Part shown: one piece after another, positions 35,862 through 44,042 of the stretch
Layout: each line of letters starts with the position of its first letter
Position numbering within the stretch: position 1 is the first letter of the stretch
Source of the DNA: Clostridiaceae bacterium
GTDB lineage: Bacteria; Bacillota; Clostridia; Oscillospirales; Acutalibacteraceae
NCBI GenBank assembly: GCA_016295355.1
Contig: JAEDLK010000003.1
Coordinates: 1-64,000 of the forward strand
Length of the DNA: 64,000 bases
Direction of reading: 5' to 3'
The notes under the pieces: generated by a model
The model's database searches: none
What the model saw: the letters and a program-made list of their open reading frames with translations, nothing else
Told to the model about the DNA's origin: nothing
Translations under genes and position numbers: made by a program

Positions 35862-36830
35862 ATGGGAATCAAAGGTGAATACATCACAAGAGCCAAAGAA
35901 TTAAAACAAAACGAACTGAAAAAACGGCGTATAGCCTATGAGCAGGCTTTAGCGGCACTGACCGATCAAACACCCCGACTGGCTGAAATAGACCGCCGAC
36001 TGGGCGAAATCGGTTCTTCCTTGGTTCTGTTGGCCATTTCCGGCAAAACGAAAGAACTTGAAAAGGCCCAGGAAGAAAGCGAGGCACTGTCTGCCGAAAA
36101 GAAAGCTCTGCTGGCCGGGAATCACGTGACAGAGCCCACCGTGCTTTGTCCGCTTTGTCATGACACCGGTTACAAGGACGGACACATATGCCCCTGTATC
36201 AACGAAATTGCCAAAGGCTTGATGTACACCGACTTGGCCGAGCGTTTCCCGCTAAAGGAATCCACCTTTCGGCGCTTCAATCTCTCCTACTATCCCGAAT
36301 CCTGCCAAAAAAAGATGAGTCACATTTTGCACTTTTGTGAGGATTATGCCGCTCATTTATCTGAAAACTGCGGCAACCTGTTGTTTACCGGAAAAAGCGG
36401 ATTAGGCAAAACTCATCTGTCGTTGGCCATTGCCGGAGAAGCCATCAACAAAGGGCTCTCGGTGGTTTACGGCTCGGCGCAAAATTTGTTTGCATCCGCA
36501 GAGAAAGAGCATTTTTCTTACTCCGGCGAAACTGCCAAAACCGATGAGCTGTTAACCTGCGATTTGCTGATTTTAGATGATTTGGGTGCAGAATTCACCA
36601 ACGCCTATACTCAGTCTCTGTTTTACAACATTGTTAACTCCCGTTTGTTGGCCAAAAAAGGCACCATCATCAACACCAATTTAGATTTTGACGAGCTGAC
36701 CGACCGCTATACCGCCCGTATCACTTCTCGGCTAATCGGCTCCTATGCGCTTAAGCAATTTGACGGGTGTGATATTCGGCAGCTCATTGCCCTTGAAAAG
36801 AAAAAAAACAAAAGCAACACCACCGTTTGA
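35862..36830 (+). CDS. DnaC/DnaI-like helicase-loader AAA+ ATPase
   Basis: A 322-residue ATPase. The N-terminal part (about 1-90) is helical and charged. A four-cysteine motif follows (CPLC...CPC, about 95-115), probably a zinc site as in DnaI. The AAA+ domain has Walker A LFTGKSGLGKTHLS, Walker B DLLILDDLGAEF and the sensor region TIINTNLDFDEL. It should load the replicative helicase together with the DnaD-like protein. Two starts are possible: ATG 35847 (directly against GGAGG) or ATG 35862 (15 nt from it); neither spacing is ideal. Either way translation is coupled to the preceding gene. Confidence 0.92.
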   Translation: MGIKGEYITRAKELKQNELKKRRIAYEQALAALTDQTPRLAEIDRRLGEIGSSLVLLAISGKTKELEKAQEESEALSAEKKALLAGNHVTEPTVLCPLCHDTGYKDGHICPCINEIAKGLMYTDLAERFPLKESTFRRFNLSYYPESCQKKMSHILHFCEDYAAHLSENCGNLLFTGKSGLGKTHLSLAIAGEAINKGLSVVYGSAQNLFASAEKEHFSYSGETAKTDELLTCDLLILDDLGAEFTNAYTQSLFYNIVNSRLLAKKGTIINTNLDFDELTDRYTARITSRLIGSYALKQFDGCDIRQLIALEKKKNKSNTTV

Positions 36831-36848
36831 CTGGTTGCGTGTATTTAG

Positions 36849-36878
36849 AATCGGCAGTCGATCGACCGCCGATTTTTT
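36849..36878 (+). terminator. Terminator after the DnaC-like gene
   Basis: AATCGGC pairs with GCCGATT, continued inward by GTCG/CGAC across one mismatch, followed by TTTTTTG. Confidence 0.88.
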
Positions 36879-36897
36879 GTGTTTTACAAAGATGTCG

Positions 36898-36926
36898 GTG
36901 AATGTCGCAGATTAACCCGCTATAAT
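36898..36926 (+). promoter_or_regulatory. Candidate promoter of the 70-residue protein gene
   Basis: TATAAT at 36921-36926 is perfect; the matching -35 position (36898-36903, GTGAAT) is weak. It lies between a terminator and a small gene, so a promoter is needed here. Confidence 0.5.
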
Positions 36927-36959
36927 AAATGCACAACATACGACAAAGGAGGCTCCTTT

Positions 36960-37172
36960 ATGCATGATACGGTTATCATTGCACTGATTTCTTTTCTGGG
37001 GACACTAATCGGCACGCTCGGCGGTATCATTACCTCCGGCAAGCTCACCGGCTTTCGATTGCAACAGTTAGAGAAAAAGGTTGAAGTGCACAACAATTTT
37101 GCCGGCAGAATTCCCGTCATTGAAGAACAAATTAAGGTTCTGAATCACCGGGTTGCCGACCTGGAAGCCTGA
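36960..37172 (+). CDS. Small membrane-anchored coiled-coil protein, function unknown
   Basis: A 70-residue protein. One membrane helix (about 4-25, VIIALISFLGTLIGTLGGII) is followed by a charged helix with heptad character (RLQQLEKKVEVHN, then IPVIEEQIKVLNHRVADLEA). Small proteins of this layout occur in phage holin/haemolysin modules and also alone in Firmicutes chromosomes; no phage genes are near. The AAAGGAGG ribosome binding site lies in an inverted repeat ending at the ATG (AAAGGA 36945-36950 with TCCTTT 36954-36959), so initiation may be restrained. I do not assign a function. Confidence 0.7.
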   Translation: MHDTVIIALISFLGTLIGTLGGIITSGKLTGFRLQQLEKKVEVHNNFAGRIPVIEEQIKVLNHRVADLEA

Positions 37173-37207
37173 TCGGCCGTTTATATTGACAACTTTCAAA
37201 AAAAACG

Positions 37208-37243
37208 CAGGGACGCTTGAAGAATTGGTTTCAAGCGTCCCTG
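37208..37243. terminator. Bidirectional terminator
   Basis: A 14-bp stem (37208-37221 with 37230-37243; arm CAGGGACGCTTGAA). On the plus strand it is followed by TGCTTTT; on the complement by CGTTTTTTTTG. It ends the small-protein transcript and the converging aminotransferase transcript. Confidence 0.92.
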
Positions 37244-37267
37244 TGCTTTTGGGGCAGTCTAACTTTA

Positions 37268-38452
37268 TCACGAATGATACATACCGTTTCTTTTTAGGAA
37301 GGACTCTATACGGTTGAGTGCCTCGTTGATATGGGCAGTGCTATAGCAGTAGGATGCGCGGACAAAGCCCTCACCGCTTTCGCCGAAGGCCGTTCCCGGT
37401 ACCAAAGCCACTCTTTCTTCGTACAAGAGCTTTTCACAAAACTCATCACTTGTCAGTCCGGTACTTTGAATGGACGGAAAAGCATAGAAGGCTCCTCTCG
37501 GCTCCCGGCAGGTAAGTCCCATCCGATTAAACCCATTGATCATAATACGCCGACGGTCGTCGTATTGCTCCAGCATTTCGGCCACTTCATCATCGCAAGA
37601 CCGCATAGCCTCAATGGCCGCATACTGGGATGTGGTCGGGGCACACATGATGGCGTACTGGTGGAGCTTGGTCATCTGACTGATGAGCTCCTTAGGTCCG
37701 CAGGCATACCCGAGTCGCCAGCCGGTCATGGCAAAAGCCTTGGAAAAGCCGTTGATGACCACTGTGCGTTCTTTGAGTCCCGGTATACTCGCCGGACAGA
37801 CATGTCGAACCCCGCCGTAGGTTAATTCGGAGTAGATTTCATCCGAAATAACCACAATATCGGTATCACGAAGCACGGTTGCCAATGCTTCCAGATCGGC
37901 ACGCTCCATAATGGCACCGGTCGGATTACAGGGATACGGCAAAATCAATGCCTTGGTCTTATCGGTGATGGCAGCTCTCAACTCTTCAGCCGTCAGCTTA
38001 AAGTCATGCTCGGCCTTTGTCGGCAAAATCACCGGAGTGCCGCCGATCATGCGTGTCATCGGCTCATAGCATACATACGACGGTTGCGGAATAATCACCT
38101 CATCACCGGGGCAAATTACCGTCCGCAATGCCACATCAATTGCCTCGCTGCCGCCTACACTGACCAGTATTTCGGTTTTCGGGTCATAGCTAACGGCATA
38201 TTTTCTCTGCACATACCGACTGATCTCCTCTAACAATTCAGAAAGGCCCTTGTTGGAGGTATACCGTGTTCGTCCCTTTTCCAGCGTTTTGATAGCGATT
38301 GAACGAACCCGGTACGGAGTCAAAAAGTCCGGCTCGCCGACCCCTAAAGAAATCACATCATTCATACTACCGGCAATATCAAAAAACTTTCTAATGCCGG
38401 AAGGACGCACATTGGCCAACACCGGATTGATTATCCGTTCATACGATATCAT
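37268..38452 (-). CDS. PLP-dependent aminotransferase, class I (alanine/aspartate type)
   Basis: A 394-residue fold-type I aminotransferase. It has SLGVGEPDF near the N-terminus, VGGSEAIDVALR, PYPCNPTGA, the Asp/Tyr pair ISDEIYSEL, the PLP lysine in NGFSKAFAMTGWRLGY and the C-terminal arginine region EGFVRASYCYS. It belongs with the PatA/AlaT/AspC I-gamma group; the exact amino acid cannot be read from sequence. Its start overlaps the Lrp gene by 4 bp, and both stand behind a T-box leader whose probable specifier is an alanine codon, so a role in alanine metabolism is the best guess. Confidence 0.9.
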   Translation of the reverse strand: MISYERIINPVLANVRPSGIRKFFDIAGSMNDVISLGVGEPDFLTPYRVRSIAIKTLEKGRTRYTSNKGLSELLEEISRYVQRKYAVSYDPKTEILVSVGGSEAIDVALRTVICPGDEVIIPQPSYVCYEPMTRMIGGTPVILPTKAEHDFKLTAEELRAAITDKTKALILPYPCNPTGAIMERADLEALATVLRDTDIVVISDEIYSELTYGGVRHVCPASIPGLKERTVVINGFSKAFAMTGWRLGYACGPKELISQMTKLHQYAIMCAPTTSQYAAIEAMRSCDDEVAEMLEQYDDRRRIMINGFNRMGLTCREPRGAFYAFPSIQSTGLTSDEFCEKLLYEERVALVPGTAFGESGEGFVRASYCYSTAHINEALNRIESFLKRNGMYHS

Positions 38453-38931
38453 AACAAATAGTTCCCCCGCTCGTCCTCAACACCCTCTAACAATTCTACA
38501 TCCAGCTCTTTATAACGGCGCATGACAAAATGAGTGGCCGTAGAGGTGACCGACTCGATGGTGGACAATTCGGTAGCCACAAAACGAGCCACATCCCGGA
38601 AGGTTTTATCCTTTACCACAACACTCAAATCATACACCCCGGACATCAAATAAACCGATTCCACCTGCGGATAGTGTGCCACCTTTTTGGCAACCTCCTC
38701 AAACCCCTGACCGGCCTTAGGTGTTACCTTAAGCTCAATGATAGCCGACACATAGGCAGCCTCGGTCTTTTCCCAGTCGATAACCGTTTTATAGCCCCGA
38801 ATGACACCGATTTGCTCCATTTGCTTAATCTCTTCTATCACCTGTTCCTGGCTAAGCCCGGTAACCGTCGCAATATCGGCCGTTTTCATACGGGCATTCC
38901 CGTTCAACAGTTTCAGTATTTTTTTGTTCAT
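38449..38931 (-). CDS. Lrp/AsnC-family transcriptional regulator
   Basis: A 160-residue regulator. It has an N-terminal winged helix (ILKLLNGNARMKTADIATVTGLSQEQV, about 4-45) and a C-terminal RAM (amino-acid-binding) domain (about 68-145; PQVESVYLMSGVYDLSVVVKD). Lrp-type proteins sense amino acids and often control neighbouring amino-acid genes. Here it is translationally coupled to an aminotransferase and lies under a T-box, so expression responds to tRNA charging before the protein adds its own control. AGGAGG lies upstream of the ATG. Confidence 0.93.
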   Translation of the reverse strand: MNKKILKLLNGNARMKTADIATVTGLSQEQVIEEIKQMEQIGVIRGYKTVIDWEKTEAAYVSAIIELKVTPKAGQGFEEVAKKVAHYPQVESVYLMSGVYDLSVVVKDKTFRDVARFVATELSTIESVTSTATHFVMRRYKELDVELLEGVEDERGNYLL

Positions 38932-39007
38932 TTCTCTTTCCTCCTAACATAATAAGCCCAAAGTCACCTGATGACCGCTTTTTTTGCGTCCGAACGCACG
39001 GCTCACA

Positions 39008-39272
39008 AAAAAATAAAGCCCTGAACACCCTTTTGGATGTTCAGGACGAAAGACCGCGTTACCACCTGAATTCGGAAAAAACTCCGCACTCTGCCGACAA
39101 ACCTGCCGATTCTCTGTAACGGGAGAAACCCGTCCGCTTCTACTATAGGTTCAAAGCGGCGGCTCGGGGACTGCTTCGCAAAAGGTCACAACAGGGCGTT
39201 TTCAGCAACTGCCCCTCTCTGTGGATGTGATGGGATTTGGTACTTCTTCCCGTCCTTGCCTTTGTAAGTTTT
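39008..39272 (-). promoter_or_regulatory. T-box riboswitch leader, probable alanine specifier
   Basis: A tRNA-sensing leader read on the complement. Stem I has the distal AGAGAGG...GTTGCTGAAA element (about 39202-39223). Its specifier loop has GAAGTACC on the 5' side (about 39239-39246) and GCGAAGCAG on the 3' side (about 39170-39178). The antiterminator bulge sequence is AGGTGGTAACGCGG (about 39055-39068). A 13-bp terminator (39019-39031 with 39036-39048) follows, with TTTATTTTTTT. After GAA the triplet is GCA (Ala) followed by G; reading one base later gives CAG (Gln) followed by T, which breaks the usual purine rule. The bulge TGGT fits a tRNA with discriminator A, which suits Ala. Confidence 0.88.
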
Positions 39273-39277
39273 TTCTA

Positions 39278-39306
39278 TTATACGTTAATTCTGTGTGATT
39301 GTCAAG
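39278..39306 (-). promoter_or_regulatory. Consensus sigma-A promoter of the T-box operon
   Basis: The complement reads TTGACA (39301-39306), 17 bp, TATAAT (39278-39283): a perfect consensus pair just upstream of the T-box leader, so control rests on the leader rather than on promoter strength. Confidence 0.92.
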
Positions 39307-39330
39307 TCAAAACGGCCCTTGCGTCTTACC

Positions 39331-40002
39331 TTACAGCATATAAAGGCCGGTTTTTGTCAGCACAAACTCATATCCATCGGCTTGCAAATACCGTCCGGGC
39401 GCCTCGTTCAGTTGCCTGTAAACCTGAAGTGCATAGGTATTCAGATCCAGTTTGACAATCTGAGAAGCACCGGCGTTGCAAACATAGGCCATATCCCCGT
39501 TAATCAAGATATCGCAAGGGTTGTCAAGCAATCCCTGCGCCGAACCGCCCATACGCAATTCCTCTCGCATAGTGGACAAATTGTAGCGAATCAGCATATT
39601 CTGCTTTTCAAAGCAACACCAAAGATGCTCTCCGTACAGGGCAAAGCCGGACGCCGGAACGCCGTCATGCCACAGAATGCTCGAATACAGGACCGACGCA
39701 TCGGTATCCAACAGCCGAATGCTTCCGTTTTGCCCCATCATAAACATTTGCTTGCCGGGAAAAAGCTCGACACGATCGGTCACATAGTTATCCGATAAGG
39801 CGCAAAAGGCCTTGTAATTGGGGCCGAATTTTGAGCTCTGGTAAATGTTTTTAGCCACATTGGTCATTCGTCCCGTTTTAAAGGATACCAATTTGAAGGC
39901 CACTCGCGTTTGCTCGCCCACCTCCTCATCGGCATAAGCAAAGATCAACCCGTCCGGCAGGGTCACAACATCGGCTATTCGACCCAAAAAAATCGGTTGC
40001 AT
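39331..40002 (-). CDS. Uncharacterised protein, possible beta-propeller
   Basis: A 223-residue cytoplasmic protein without signal peptide or membrane helix. The sequence shows repeated strand-turn-strand patterns (GSIRLLDTDASVLYSSILW, GFALYGEHLWCCFEKQNMLIRYNL, GDMAYVCNAGASQIVKLDLNTY, DGYEFVLTKTGLYML) like blades of a propeller-type fold. No catalytic motif is seen. It is the last gene of the murD unit, 35 bp after the methionine-gamma-lyase-like gene, so co-expression is likely. Function unknown. Confidence 0.75.
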   Translation of the reverse strand: MQPIFLGRIADVVTLPDGLIFAYADEEVGEQTRVAFKLVSFKTGRMTNVAKNIYQSSKFGPNYKAFCALSDNYVTDRVELFPGKQMFMMGQNGSIRLLDTDASVLYSSILWHDGVPASGFALYGEHLWCCFEKQNMLIRYNLSTMREELRMGGSAQGLLDNPCDILINGDMAYVCNAGASQIVKLDLNTYALQVYRQLNEAPGRYLQADGYEFVLTKTGLYML

Positions 40003-40037
40003 ACATTCATCTCCCTACGGTAAAAATGCCCTGTTTG

Positions 40038-41312
40038 TTACAGTTTCAAAAAACCGTCATCCACCATTTTTTGTGCCGCCAGTAAGACACCGGCCTGGGC
40101 GCTGTCAAAGTTCAGCCCGCCCTGCATCCATGCCGCAAACGGCTCGCGCAAAGGCGCATCGGCCGACAATTCGATAGACGCACCCAAGGTGAAGGTGCCG
40201 GCCGCCATGATCACCTGGTCATCATACCCCGGCATATCCCACGGTTGAGGAGTGACAAAGGAATCGACCGGCGCACCGCTTTGCATTCCCTTGCAAAACG
40301 CTATAAGGGCTTCCCTGTTGCCAAGCACCACCGCTTGAATGATGTCCCCACGAGGCTCATTCACACGGGGTGTAACCGCATAGCCCAATTCCTCAAACAA
40401 GGCCGAGGCGTACACAGCGGTCTTAAGCGCCTCTCCCACAGTGTGGGGTGCGGCAAACACGCCCATAAACAGTTCCCGATTATGGCCGAGCGTGGCACCG
40501 ATTTCCCGACCGACGCCCGGCGCTGTCAAGCGGTAAGCACATTGCTCCACCAAATCCTTGCGACCGGCAATATAGCCGCCGGTCGGGGCAATCCCGCCGC
40601 CGGCATTTTTAATGAGAGAACCTGCCATCAAATCGGCTCCGACCTGTGTCGGTTCCTTTTCTTCGACAAATTCACCGTAACAGTTGTCCACCATCACGAT
40701 GGTATCGGGCGAAACCTCTTTAACCAGCTCACACAGTTCTTTGATTTCTGCAACACGCAAACTATCCCGTAAGCTGTACCCACGAGAACGCTGTATGTAA
40801 GCCATTTTATAACGCTTGCAAGACAGCGCCTCTCTGACAGCCTGACGATTCACATGACCGTTTTCATCTAATTCTACCTGTTCAAAGTGGATGCCGAAAT
40901 CGGCTAAAGAGCCGGAAACCTTTTCATCAATTCCCAACACGCCGATGAGCGTATCGTAGGGTCGACCGGTCAGACACAGCATGGTGTCCCCCGGACGCAA
41001 CACGCCGAACAAAGCCACAGTCAGCGTATGGGTGCCGGACATAAAATTATGCCGAATCAGCGCATCCTCAGCCCCCATGGACTCGGCCCAAACCTTTTCT
41101 AACGTTTCACGACCGTTATCATCATAGCCATAGCCGGTAGACCACCCTAAATGAGCCTCACTCACCCGATGATGAATAAAGGCCGACAAGACCTTTTGCT
41201 GATTGTAACGGGTGATGTCCGCAATGCTCTCAAAGGCCGTGCGGCATCGCTCTAAAGCTCGATCACTCACAGCCTGTAAGGCAGGATCAATGGTAAAAAA
41301 AGACGGTTTCAT
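40038..41312 (-). CDS. Methionine gamma-lyase family PLP protein (YnbB/'aluminium resistance' type)
   Basis: A 424-residue member of PF06838 (Met_gamma_lyase), fold-type I PLP enzymes whose physiological reaction is poorly known. Family marks are LGWSTGYGYDDNGRETLEKVWAE, IRHNFMSGTHTL, YIQRSRGYSLRDSL, the Asp region VMVDNCYGEFVE, and the probable PLP lysine in AGSLIKNAGGGIAPTGGYIAG. The start at 41312 has GGAGTG upstream and overlaps the stop of the GNAT gene by one base. The old label 'aluminium resistance protein' should not be taken as function. Confidence 0.92.
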   Translation of the reverse strand: MKPSFFTIDPALQAVSDRALERCRTAFESIADITRYNQQKVLSAFIHHRVSEAHLGWSTGYGYDDNGRETLEKVWAESMGAEDALIRHNFMSGTHTLTVALFGVLRPGDTMLCLTGRPYDTLIGVLGIDEKVSGSLADFGIHFEQVELDENGHVNRQAVREALSCKRYKMAYIQRSRGYSLRDSLRVAEIKELCELVKEVSPDTIVMVDNCYGEFVEEKEPTQVGADLMAGSLIKNAGGGIAPTGGYIAGRKDLVEQCAYRLTAPGVGREIGATLGHNRELFMGVFAAPHTVGEALKTAVYASALFEELGYAVTPRVNEPRGDIIQAVVLGNREALIAFCKGMQSGAPVDSFVTPQPWDMPGYDDQVIMAAGTFTLGASIELSADAPLREPFAAWMQGGLNFDSAQAGVLLAAQKMVDDGFLKL

Positions 41313-42028
41313 CAATGCTTCACTCCAAAAAGACCGGCCTTTCCGATGGCGCAAAAGCCGTTCATCTCATAAAATGCTCTTAGTTTTTCTTCACAACAGG
41401 TATACACCGTTTGCCCCGGCACCAAAGCCAGGGACTGCCTTAACAGCCGACTCCCCTCGCCGCAGTGCTGATGAGTCGGTGCCACGGCCAAGGCCGAAAG
41501 CACACAGCCGTTTGAACCGACGAGCAAAATGCAAGCCCCCGTTTCGCTTAAGGTCAAACGAGCACCACCATGATACAACCGATAGGTCAAATCGGCTACA
41601 AAGTCATCCTCACTTATTACACAAAGCCCGGTTTTCAGTAACCGGACAGCCTTTCGAGGGGCATCCGGTGAGAGAAAAGTCGGCCTCTCTTGAGGCACCG
41701 GCACATCCAACGGCACCTCGCACCGCATCAAATGCCGGTCGGCTTGACCGGTCAAGGACAAATCATATGCGGTTTTTTCTTCACAAAAAATCGGACTCTT
41801 CGGCATAAAGCGCAACCATTCGGTTAATTCCTGAGCGTCGTCGCCGTTTCGCACCAAACAGATTTGTCCGGCAAACCGAGAGGCATACGCACATACGCCC
41901 TGTTTGTCGATTTGTTCATAAAACACCGCCGTGTTTTCCAAAGGGGCATAACAGGCATACAGGCAGGCGATTTCCGCCGCTATCGCTCCCGAAAAGCCCT
42001 GAGGCGGTTGCATGGCACGGCGAATCAT
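41312..42028 (-). CDS. GNAT-family N-acetyltransferase
   Basis: A 238-residue protein. The C-terminal 90 residues show the GNAT pattern: a strand with LSALAVAPTHQHCGEGSRLLRQSL (acetyl-CoA pyrophosphate loop in the position of the Q/RxxGxG/A motif) and then a tail with YEMNGF. The N-terminal 130 residues are not recognisable, with several cysteines. The acceptor is unknown. It overlaps the upstream M42 peptidase gene by 4 bp, so it is part of the same coupled series. Confidence 0.8.
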   Translation of the reverse strand: MIRRAMQPPQGFSGAIAAEIACLYACYAPLENTAVFYEQIDKQGVCAYASRFAGQICLVRNGDDAQELTEWLRFMPKSPIFCEEKTAYDLSLTGQADRHLMRCEVPLDVPVPQERPTFLSPDAPRKAVRLLKTGLCVISEDDFVADLTYRLYHGGARLTLSETGACILLVGSNGCVLSALAVAPTHQHCGEGSRLLRQSLALVPGQTVYTCCEEKLRAFYEMNGFCAIGKAGLFGVKH

Positions 42029-43035
42029 ACCGTTGTCCCATCGGCCATAACATCGATCATGCGGCGTGCCAATTCCTTCATTTTTTTAAGATCGGAAAGG
42101 CTTGCCACACTACAGGGGGAATGAATATACCGGCAAGGCAGTGACAGCGTCAGCGTCCGCACACCGGTGCGTGACAAATGCACCGCGCCGGCATTATTGC
42201 CACCGGTTACAGCGGTTTTAATCTGACATTCAACACCGCTGTTCAACGCCATATGAAACAATTCTCGGTCATACAGTGTCGAACGATCCATAAAAGACAC
42301 CGCCGGCCCTTTACCCAATTCGCAAACACGGTTTTCCTCAGTTGCTCCCGGCAAATCGGCCGCCGTTGTTGCTTCCAAACATAAAGCAAAGGTCGGATCA
42401 ACCTCATAACAGGCGGTTCTCGCCCCCCTTAAGCCGACCTCTTCCTGCACCGAAAAGACCGCTGTAAAATCAACTTCGCTTTCCTCACAAAGCAATGACA
42501 GCAAAACGGCACAGCCGGCTCTGTCGTCAATGGCCTTGGACAAAAACAAATTGTCATTTAACGGTGTAAAATTTTGAGCAAAGGTTCCGATGTCCCCGGG
42601 CTGTACCATACGCAGTGCCGAGGCCTTTTCCGTTGCTCCGATATCAATAAATAAATCCTTCTGTGCCGGCAGCTTTTTTCGTTCGTCCTTTTCCAGTAAA
42701 TGCACCGGTTTGCAACCGATAACCCCGACCGTTGAGCCAAATTGCACCCGTTTGCCCATTAGAGCCGGAATATTGATACCGCCCACACAGTCAAATTTGA
42801 GCAGTCCCCGTTCGGTCACAGCCGTTACAATCATGCCGACCTCATCCATATGGGCGTCCACCATGACTCGGCAAGCCGCCCGACGGCGACCCTTCTTCTC
42901 GACAATCAAATTACCCAGTGCATCAACCCGCCACTCGGCCGACTTTCCGATTTTCTTAATCAGATAAGTCCTAACGGCATCCTCGCGACCGGATGGTGCG
43001 TTTAATAGGCATAAATCCCTTAATAACTCCTTCAC
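42025..43035 (-). CDS. M42-family metallo-aminopeptidase (copy 2)
   Basis: A 336-residue aminopeptidase of the glutamyl/TET family. Metal-binding and catalytic residues are visible: H and D in VDAHMDEVGMIV, D in SKAIDDRAGCAVLL, the Glu pair in SVQEEVGLRGART, E in LCLEATTAADLPG and the last His in CRYIHSPCSV. It should trim peptides in the cytoplasm as a large homo-oligomer. The adjacent gene encodes a second, clearly different member, so the two may form a hetero-oligomer or differ in specificity. It overlaps both neighbours by 4 bp. Confidence 0.93.
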   Translation of the reverse strand: MKELLRDLCLLNAPSGREDAVRTYLIKKIGKSAEWRVDALGNLIVEKKGRRRAACRVMVDAHMDEVGMIVTAVTERGLLKFDCVGGINIPALMGKRVQFGSTVGVIGCKPVHLLEKDERKKLPAQKDLFIDIGATEKASALRMVQPGDIGTFAQNFTPLNDNLFLSKAIDDRAGCAVLLSLLCEESEVDFTAVFSVQEEVGLRGARTACYEVDPTFALCLEATTAADLPGATEENRVCELGKGPAVSFMDRSTLYDRELFHMALNSGVECQIKTAVTGGNNAGAVHLSRTGVRTLTLSLPCRYIHSPCSVASLSDLKKMKELARRMIDVMADGTTV

Positions 43036-44042
43036 TTGACACCTCCCGCCAGCAAATAGGCAACCAGAAGATCCGATATCGACTGCATATCCCGGCTGTC
43101 AACCGTTTCGGCCGGTGTGTGCATATTCCTCAAAGGGACCGAAAGCAAGCCACACGGCACACCCGTTTTTGTCAGAGAAATGACATCGGCGTCGGTGCCG
43201 GTAGAGCCGTTCATAATCTCATGCTGATGGGCAATGTCATTTTGTTTAGCCTTTTCGCACAAGCGGTCAGTGACAGCCCTATCCAAAATCGGCGAATGTC
43301 CGATCATCACACCGTCACCCAACCGACCGCAATGCTCCGAATCCACACCGGGAGCATCGGCAAAGCTGACATCCAACGCCACCGCCTCATCAAAATCAAG
43401 GGCAAAAGCGGCTGTCTTAGCACCGCGCATGCCCAATTCCTCGGCATCACTCATTAAAAGCACAACATTCACCGGACAATCAACAGCACAAAGCCGTTTT
43501 GCAACATCCAACAGAACGGCACAACACGCCCGATCGTCCAACGCTTTTCCCGTAACAACGCCGTCCCCCAAGCAAACGGCGGCGGCATCGAAAGTGACAT
43601 AATCCCCCGGGCGAATGAGCGAAGAGGCCTCCTTTCCGAGTCCCGTATCAATTTTGCATTCACAGATATCCGACAGTGCCTCATCCCCCTTGGACAAATG
43701 CGGCGGAACACTGATAAACACACCCGGCAACGAACGGGCGGCATGAACCGTCACCTTGGTAGCCGGCAACAAACGCAAATCCATCCCACCGCAGTTAGAT
43801 ACCGTCAAAAAGCCGTTCTCGTCCACATTCGTAACCACAAAGCCAACCTCATCAATGTGTGCTTCAATCAGCACCGTGTGAAGGGCGCCCTTATCCAAAT
43901 ATCCGTAAAAGGATTTACCGGAAAGCGAGTGAACCGGGCAAAAGGCAGACAGTTTTTCTTTGGCCAAGCGTGCAGCCGTATCCACCGACCCGATGGCCGG
44001 TGCATCGCAAAGCATCAACAAATTGTTGATCATATCATTCAT
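43032..44042 (-). CDS. M42-family metallo-aminopeptidase (copy 1)
   Basis: A 336-residue paralogue of the next gene, with the same length but distant sequence. The ligands are H and D in IEAHIDEVGFVV, D in GKALDDRACCAVLL, the Glu pair in MSDAEELGMRGAKT, D in ALDVSFADAPG and His in LRNMHTPAETV. Cytoplasmic peptide processing is expected; substrate preference is not readable. It overlaps the murD stop region by 4 bp upstream and the second M42 gene by 4 bp downstream. Confidence 0.93.
   Translation of the reverse strand: MNDMINNLLMLCDAPAIGSVDTAARLAKEKLSAFCPVHSLSGKSFYGYLDKGALHTVLIEAHIDEVGFVVTNVDENGFLTVSNCGGMDLRLLPATKVTVHAARSLPGVFISVPPHLSKGDEALSDICECKIDTGLGKEASSLIRPGDYVTFDAAAVCLGDGVVTGKALDDRACCAVLLDVAKRLCAVDCPVNVVLLMSDAEELGMRGAKTAAFALDFDEAVALDVSFADAPGVDSEHCGRLGDGVMIGHSPILDRAVTDRLCEKAKQNDIAHQHEIMNGSTGTDADVISLTKTGVPCGLLSVPLRNMHTPAETVDSRDMQSISDLLVAYLLAGGVK

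Larger units (their letters stand above)
38932..39330 (-). other. Regulatory region of the Lrp-aminotransferase operon
   Basis: About 400 bp with no gene. It is filled by the T-box leader (39008-39272) and its promoter (39278-39306). A 75-bp stretch between the leader terminator and the Lrp gene carries the AGGAGG site. Just upstream, around the stop of the preceding gene (39314-39350), CGGCC and GGCCG arms followed by TTTTGAC may form a weak terminator for that gene. Confidence 0.7.
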
